Below are positions 61,229-64,000 of a DNA stretch of 64,000 nucleotides, in pieces. Made by a program: the position numbers and the translations under genes. Source of the stretch: an uncultured Cohaesibacter sp. GTDB lineage: Bacteria > Pseudomonadota > Alphaproteobacteria > Rhizobiales > Cohaesibacteraceae. The stretch covers positions 2,681,303 through 2,745,302 of the forward strand of contig NZ_OY761553.1 of NCBI RefSeq assembly GCF_963664735.1, read 5' to 3'. The stretch's first letter is position 1. Every line of letters starts with the position of its first letter. Below the pieces are notes generated by a model. That model searched no databases, was not told the DNA's origin, and saw nothing but the letters and a program-made list of their open reading frames with translations.

Positions 61229-62689
61229 ATGACGTCTGAAATTTTCGATGCGGCAAAAGACACCGTCAAACGCCCCGGTTATGATCGTTCAAGGCTCAGT
61301 GTCCGCATGTGTCACATTGGCTTTGGAGCCTTCCACCGTGCCCATCAGGCGGTTTATACGGATCAGCTGATCGGCATGGAGAAAACCGATTGGGCCTATC
61401 GGGAAATCGAACTTATGGGGCCGACCGACCTCCTGTCGGGGCTTGCCGAGCGGGGCTATCTTTATACAGTGGTCGAAAATGGCGCCGAAGAGCAGGACGC
61501 CCGTATCGTTGGCTCGGTTATTGATCATCGCCACATGGCAGAAGTCGGACCGGCTGGCATCGTCGACGCCATCTCGGAGGATGCCATCGAGCTGGTATCG
61601 ATTACCGTGACCGAAAAGGGCTACACGCTGGCGGCTAATGGCGGGCTGGATTTTGAAAACCCCATGGTGAAGGCTGATCTCGCCTCCCCTGAAGCCCCCA
61701 AAACGGTCGTCGGCACACTGGTTGCAGGCCTAGCCAAGCGTAAGGCCGAGGGTAAAAAGCCATTCACTATCCTTTCCTGCGACAACCTTCCATCCAATGG
61801 ACACATGACCAAGCGTGCTGTTCTTGACTTTGCCAAGGCGGTAGATGCCGATCTTGCAGCCTGGATCGAGGCTGAGGCTCGCTTTCCCTCCACGATGGTT
61901 GACCGCATCGTTCCGGCGATGACCGAAGAAAGCCACAAGACTCTGGCCTCTTGTGTTGGCTATGCCGATCCTGCGGGGATCCTGTGTGAACCATTCCGCC
62001 AATGGGTCATCGAGGATGATTTTGTTTCCGGCCGTCCAGACTGGAACCTTGCAGGAGCAACCTTTACCAAGAATGTTCTGCCATACGAGAATATGAAGCT
62101 GCGCATGCTCAATGGCTCCCACTCTTTCCTTGCCTATCTTGGATATCTGGGCGGATACGAAACCATAGCCGATACAATGGGCGATGCCGCCTACAAGAAA
62201 GCAGCTCATGATCTGATGATGCTGGAACAGGCTCCCACGCTGGAAGCGCCTGAAGGGGTTGACCTCAGCGAGTATGCCGATGCCCTGATCGGGCGCTATT
62301 GCAATCCGAATATTCGTCATCGCACATGGCAGATCGCCATGGATGGAAGCCAGAAGCTGCCGCAGCGTGCGCTGGAGTCCATCGCCTACCACCTCAAGGC
62401 CGGAACACCTTATCCTCGCCTAGCCATGCTGGTTGCGGGGTGGATGATCTATGTGAGCGGCACAGATCTGAACGGCGAGCCAATCGACGTCAGAGATCCG
62501 TTGGCAGACAAGCTGAAAGACCTAGCGAACGGCAATGCGGTCGAGACAATCGTAACCGGTCTGATGCAACGCTCCGGCGTTTTCCCAGCGGAACTGGCCT
62601 TGAGCGCACCGCTCAAATCTGAAATCGAGAAAGCCTATAAGGCAATTCGCGAAAAAGGCGTCAAACAAGCTGTCGCCGAGTTGAGCTAG
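61229..62689 (+). CDS. uxuB: D-fructuronate reductase (mannitol dehydrogenase family)
   Basis: Reduces D-fructuronate to D-mannonate with NADH, the step before UxuA. The 486-residue product belongs to the polyol-specific long-chain dehydrogenases: HIGFGAFHRAHQAVYTD as cofactor region, LVSITVTEKGY, LSCDNLPSNG, and the active-site segment YENMKLRMLNGSHSFLAY with the catalytic Lys. Mannitol or altronate dehydrogenases are relatives, but the uxuA neighbour favours UxuB. The ribosome-binding site is weak. A strong terminator follows. Confidence 0.94.
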   Translation: MTSEIFDAAKDTVKRPGYDRSRLSVRMCHIGFGAFHRAHQAVYTDQLIGMEKTDWAYREIELMGPTDLLSGLAERGYLYTVVENGAEEQDARIVGSVIDHRHMAEVGPAGIVDAISEDAIELVSITVTEKGYTLAANGGLDFENPMVKADLASPEAPKTVVGTLVAGLAKRKAEGKKPFTILSCDNLPSNGHMTKRAVLDFAKAVDADLAAWIEAEARFPSTMVDRIVPAMTEESHKTLASCVGYADPAGILCEPFRQWVIEDDFVSGRPDWNLAGATFTKNVLPYENMKLRMLNGSHSFLAYLGYLGGYETIADTMGDAAYKKAAHDLMMLEQAPTLEAPEGVDLSEYADALIGRYCNPNIRHRTWQIAMDGSQKLPQRALESIAYHLKAGTPYPRLAMLVAGWMIYVSGTDLNGEPIDVRDPLADKLKDLANGNAVETIVTGLMQRSGVFPAELALSAPLKSEIEKAYKAIREKGVKQAVAELS

Positions 62690-62708
62690 AAGGGTGTTCC
62701 ATCTCATT

Positions 62709-62739
62709 AAAAAGGCCCGGACAAGCACCGGGCCTTTTT
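62709..62739. terminator. Bidirectional Rho-independent terminator after uxuB
   Basis: A 12-bp perfect stem (62709-62720 with 62728-62739, 7-base loop) with A and T runs at its ends serves the uxuB operon and probably also the convergent phosphatase gene. Confidence 0.92.
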
Positions 62740-62781
62740 AATAGACCATTCAGCCTTCAAAACTCTTGCGCAAGAAAACAC

Positions 62782-63384
62782 CTAGCGTCGGGGCGTTAAT
62801 TCGTGGGCCAAACCGGTCCAGTGAAAAAAGAGCGGCGTGGCATTAGGAGCCGAAGGAGCATCATCACTAAAACCGGACAGCACCATCGTCGCGCGAATAA
62901 CCCCTGCGTGGCAGACAAAAACCGGCAAGCAGTCATCGTCCACTTTGGCACAGCATTCGCTGATGGCTTTGTGGACTCTGAGTAACAGCTCTTCCCACTT
63001 ATCGCCGTCCTTGGGCTCTGCATAGCGCGATGGCAGATCCTTGACCAAGTGCCCTTCATATTCGCCCCAGTTTCTCTCTCGCAAGTCATCATGAATTTCA
63101 TAAGATCGCCCCGGAAATGCCAGTTTACAGGTATCCTGCGCTCTTGTTTTGGGGCTGACAAAAAGCACGGTCTTTTGCTCCCATGACAGATGAGAAAGCT
63201 TGGCGGCCTGCTCTCGTCCCAATTCCGACAAGGGTACATCGGTTGCTCCGGCAACAATGGCGTCTCTATTGGCCGTGGTCTGGCCATGACGGATCATGCA
63301 AAAGGTTCTTTTGGGCAACGGGGGAAAGGACATTTGAAACGCTTTCAGTGGGTTCTGGCGGCTCGAAAAAAGAGCAAGCAACAT
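62782..63384 (-). CDS. Histidine phosphatase family protein
   Basis: A phosphoglycerate-mutase-like phosphatase. The catalytic RHG motif is in FCMIRHGQTTANRD, the acid residue in LRERNWGEYEG, and the second catalytic His in VFVCHAGVIRA. These fit the cobalamin/PGM-type small phosphatases. The start is uncertain: ATG at 63384 has AAGGGG about 10 bases upstream, while ATG at 63333 would leave the normal 13 residues before RHG. It stands between the uxu terminator and a TetR gene; its substrate is unknown. Confidence 0.88.
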   Translation of the reverse strand: MLLALFSSRQNPLKAFQMSFPPLPKRTFCMIRHGQTTANRDAIVAGATDVPLSELGREQAAKLSHLSWEQKTVLFVSPKTRAQDTCKLAFPGRSYEIHDDLRERNWGEYEGHLVKDLPSRYAEPKDGDKWEELLLRVHKAISECCAKVDDDCLPVFVCHAGVIRATMVLSGFSDDAPSAPNATPLFFHWTGLAHELTPRR

Positions 63385-63559
63385 GATTTTTTGGCCCCTT
63401 GCGTAGGGTTTTAGCATCCAAAGGGGCTCGGGCGGCGGGGTTTTGGGGATGGTCTACCGCTCAACGGGATATTTGTCCAGACAGCAAGAGTTTGAGCTAC
63501 GCCAAGATCAAAATGACGCATTTTGGGGGTATTTATCAAATGGCAACGAAGAACAATGC

Positions 63560-64000
63560 CTAGATATGGGCTTGGTTTACCAGATCAATATGAGCCTTGA
63601 CGGCCAGATTCACTTCAACTGCCGAAAATCCGATATCCTGCATAAAGCCAAAACCGAACGACAATGCCAGGATTGTAACTGCGAGCTGCTCCACGTCAGC
63701 GGCCTTGGACAATTCTCCAGCGTCCTGTGCCGATTTAAGCAATTCGACATATCTGAGTTTACTGGTCTCCATAATCTTCATGAGAACAGTTTGCATGGTC
63801 TCGCTCATGCGAGACGCATCGAGCAAATCCTTATAAAGCTTGGAAAATGCCTCTCTGACCTCTAATCCGGCACTTCCTCCCAAAGAAGCCAATAATAGTG
63901 AAAGAGGTGATGAAGTTTTGATTTGACGAAGCAAATCAACCTTCATACGGTCCCATAAGCACAAGAATGCCTCTGCGCGTAAAGCATCTGCAGAGTCAAA
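63560..64000 (-). CDS. TetR family regulator, C-terminal part (cut by the window end)
   Basis: The frame stays open to position 64000 on the minus strand, so the gene starts outside the window. The visible 146 residues are helical and match TetR C-terminal ligand domains (LRQIKTSSPLSLLLASLGGSAG, LYKDLLDASRMSETMQTVL, ADVEQLAVTILALSFGFGFM). The DNA-binding part is not seen. It may regulate the neighbouring phosphatase or genes beyond the edge. Confidence 0.75.
   Translation of the reverse strand, partial: FDSADALRAEAFLCLWDRMKVDLLRQIKTSSPLSLLLASLGGSAGLEVREAFSKLYKDLLDASRMSETMQTVLMKIMETSKLRYVELLKSAQDAGELSKAADVEQLAVTILALSFGFGFMQDIGFSAVEVNLAVKAHIDLVNQAHI

Noticed and set aside
57379-62689. Mannitol or polyol utilisation locus
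   Set aside because: The mannitol-dehydrogenase-family gene is paired with a clear uxuA across a divergent promoter and with a TRAP importer, which fits fructuronate reductase better.
1-64000. CRISPR arrays, insertion sequences, prophage, tRNA or rRNA genes
   Set aside because: No repeated spacer pattern, transposase or integrase motif, or tRNA/rRNA-like sequence was noticed on reading both strands.

Overview
The window reads as chromosomal DNA of a heterotrophic alphaproteobacterium, most likely a marine member of the Hyphomicrobiales (Rhizobiales). The grounds are four TRAP transporter operons, many GntR/FCD regulators, an NAGGN-free GNAT/ATP-grasp fusion and dense sugar-acid catabolism. 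The genus is not readable from the sequence; a Cohaesibacter-like organism is only a guess. I see no rRNA, tRNA, CRISPR array, insertion sequence or prophage.

Region 1 (about 0.3-9.4 kb, minus strand) is a galactonate/gluconate operon: GntR regulator, TRAP dctP-Q-M, dgoD, dgoA, dgoK, gnd, gntK. A bidirectional terminator separates it from a small 57-residue ORF. Region 2 (9.6-19.3 kb, minus) is a ten-gene operon led by an IclR regulator: second dgoK, zinc alcohol dehydrogenase, KduD-like SDR, D-2-hydroxyacid dehydrogenase, TRAP P-Q-M, second KDPGal aldolase, L-fuconate dehydratase-like enolase, then a terminator. A 1-kb non-coding stretch follows, then divergent kdgK and a 2-keto-4-pentenoate-hydratase-like gene (20.3-22.2 kb).

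Region 3 (22.4-27.6 kb, minus) holds a GntR regulator, an AroE-like dehydrogenase and a MarR-EmrA-EmrB efflux operon with a clear palindromic operator. Region 4 (27.9-40.7 kb) mixes two themes. One is probable quinate/shikimate use: a 3-dehydroshikimate dehydratase/HPPD-like fusion, a quinate/shikimate dehydrogenase heading a TRAP operon, and a divergent TetR. The other is a self-contained, unassigned operon (HMG-CoA-lyase-like, TIM-barrel isomerase, acylating aldehyde dehydrogenase, ThDP enzyme) with a divergent LysR.

Region 5 (41.2-43.1 kb) is one large GNAT/RLAN/ATP-grasp fusion. Region 6 (43.2-55.7 kb) is the most unusual part: a long minus-strand operon (family-5 solute-binding protein, OppB-C-D-F, cytosolic BNR sialidase-like protein, DUF1537 kinase, DapA-family lyase). 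In front of it lies an almost perfect sigma-54 promoter plus a 17-bp palindrome, and it is transcribed divergently from a PrpR-type sigma-54 activator. A 3-hydroxy-D-aspartate aldolase-like gene sits beside that activator.

Region 7 (56-62.7 kb) is a glucuronate/fructuronate locus: uxuA divergent from GntR, TRAP P-Q-M and uxuB. The KDG made here can feed the kdgK at 20.3 kb. The window ends with a histidine phosphatase and a truncated TetR gene. A recurring theme is a strong inverted repeat directly after every solute-binding-protein gene, which fits a need for more binding protein than permease.
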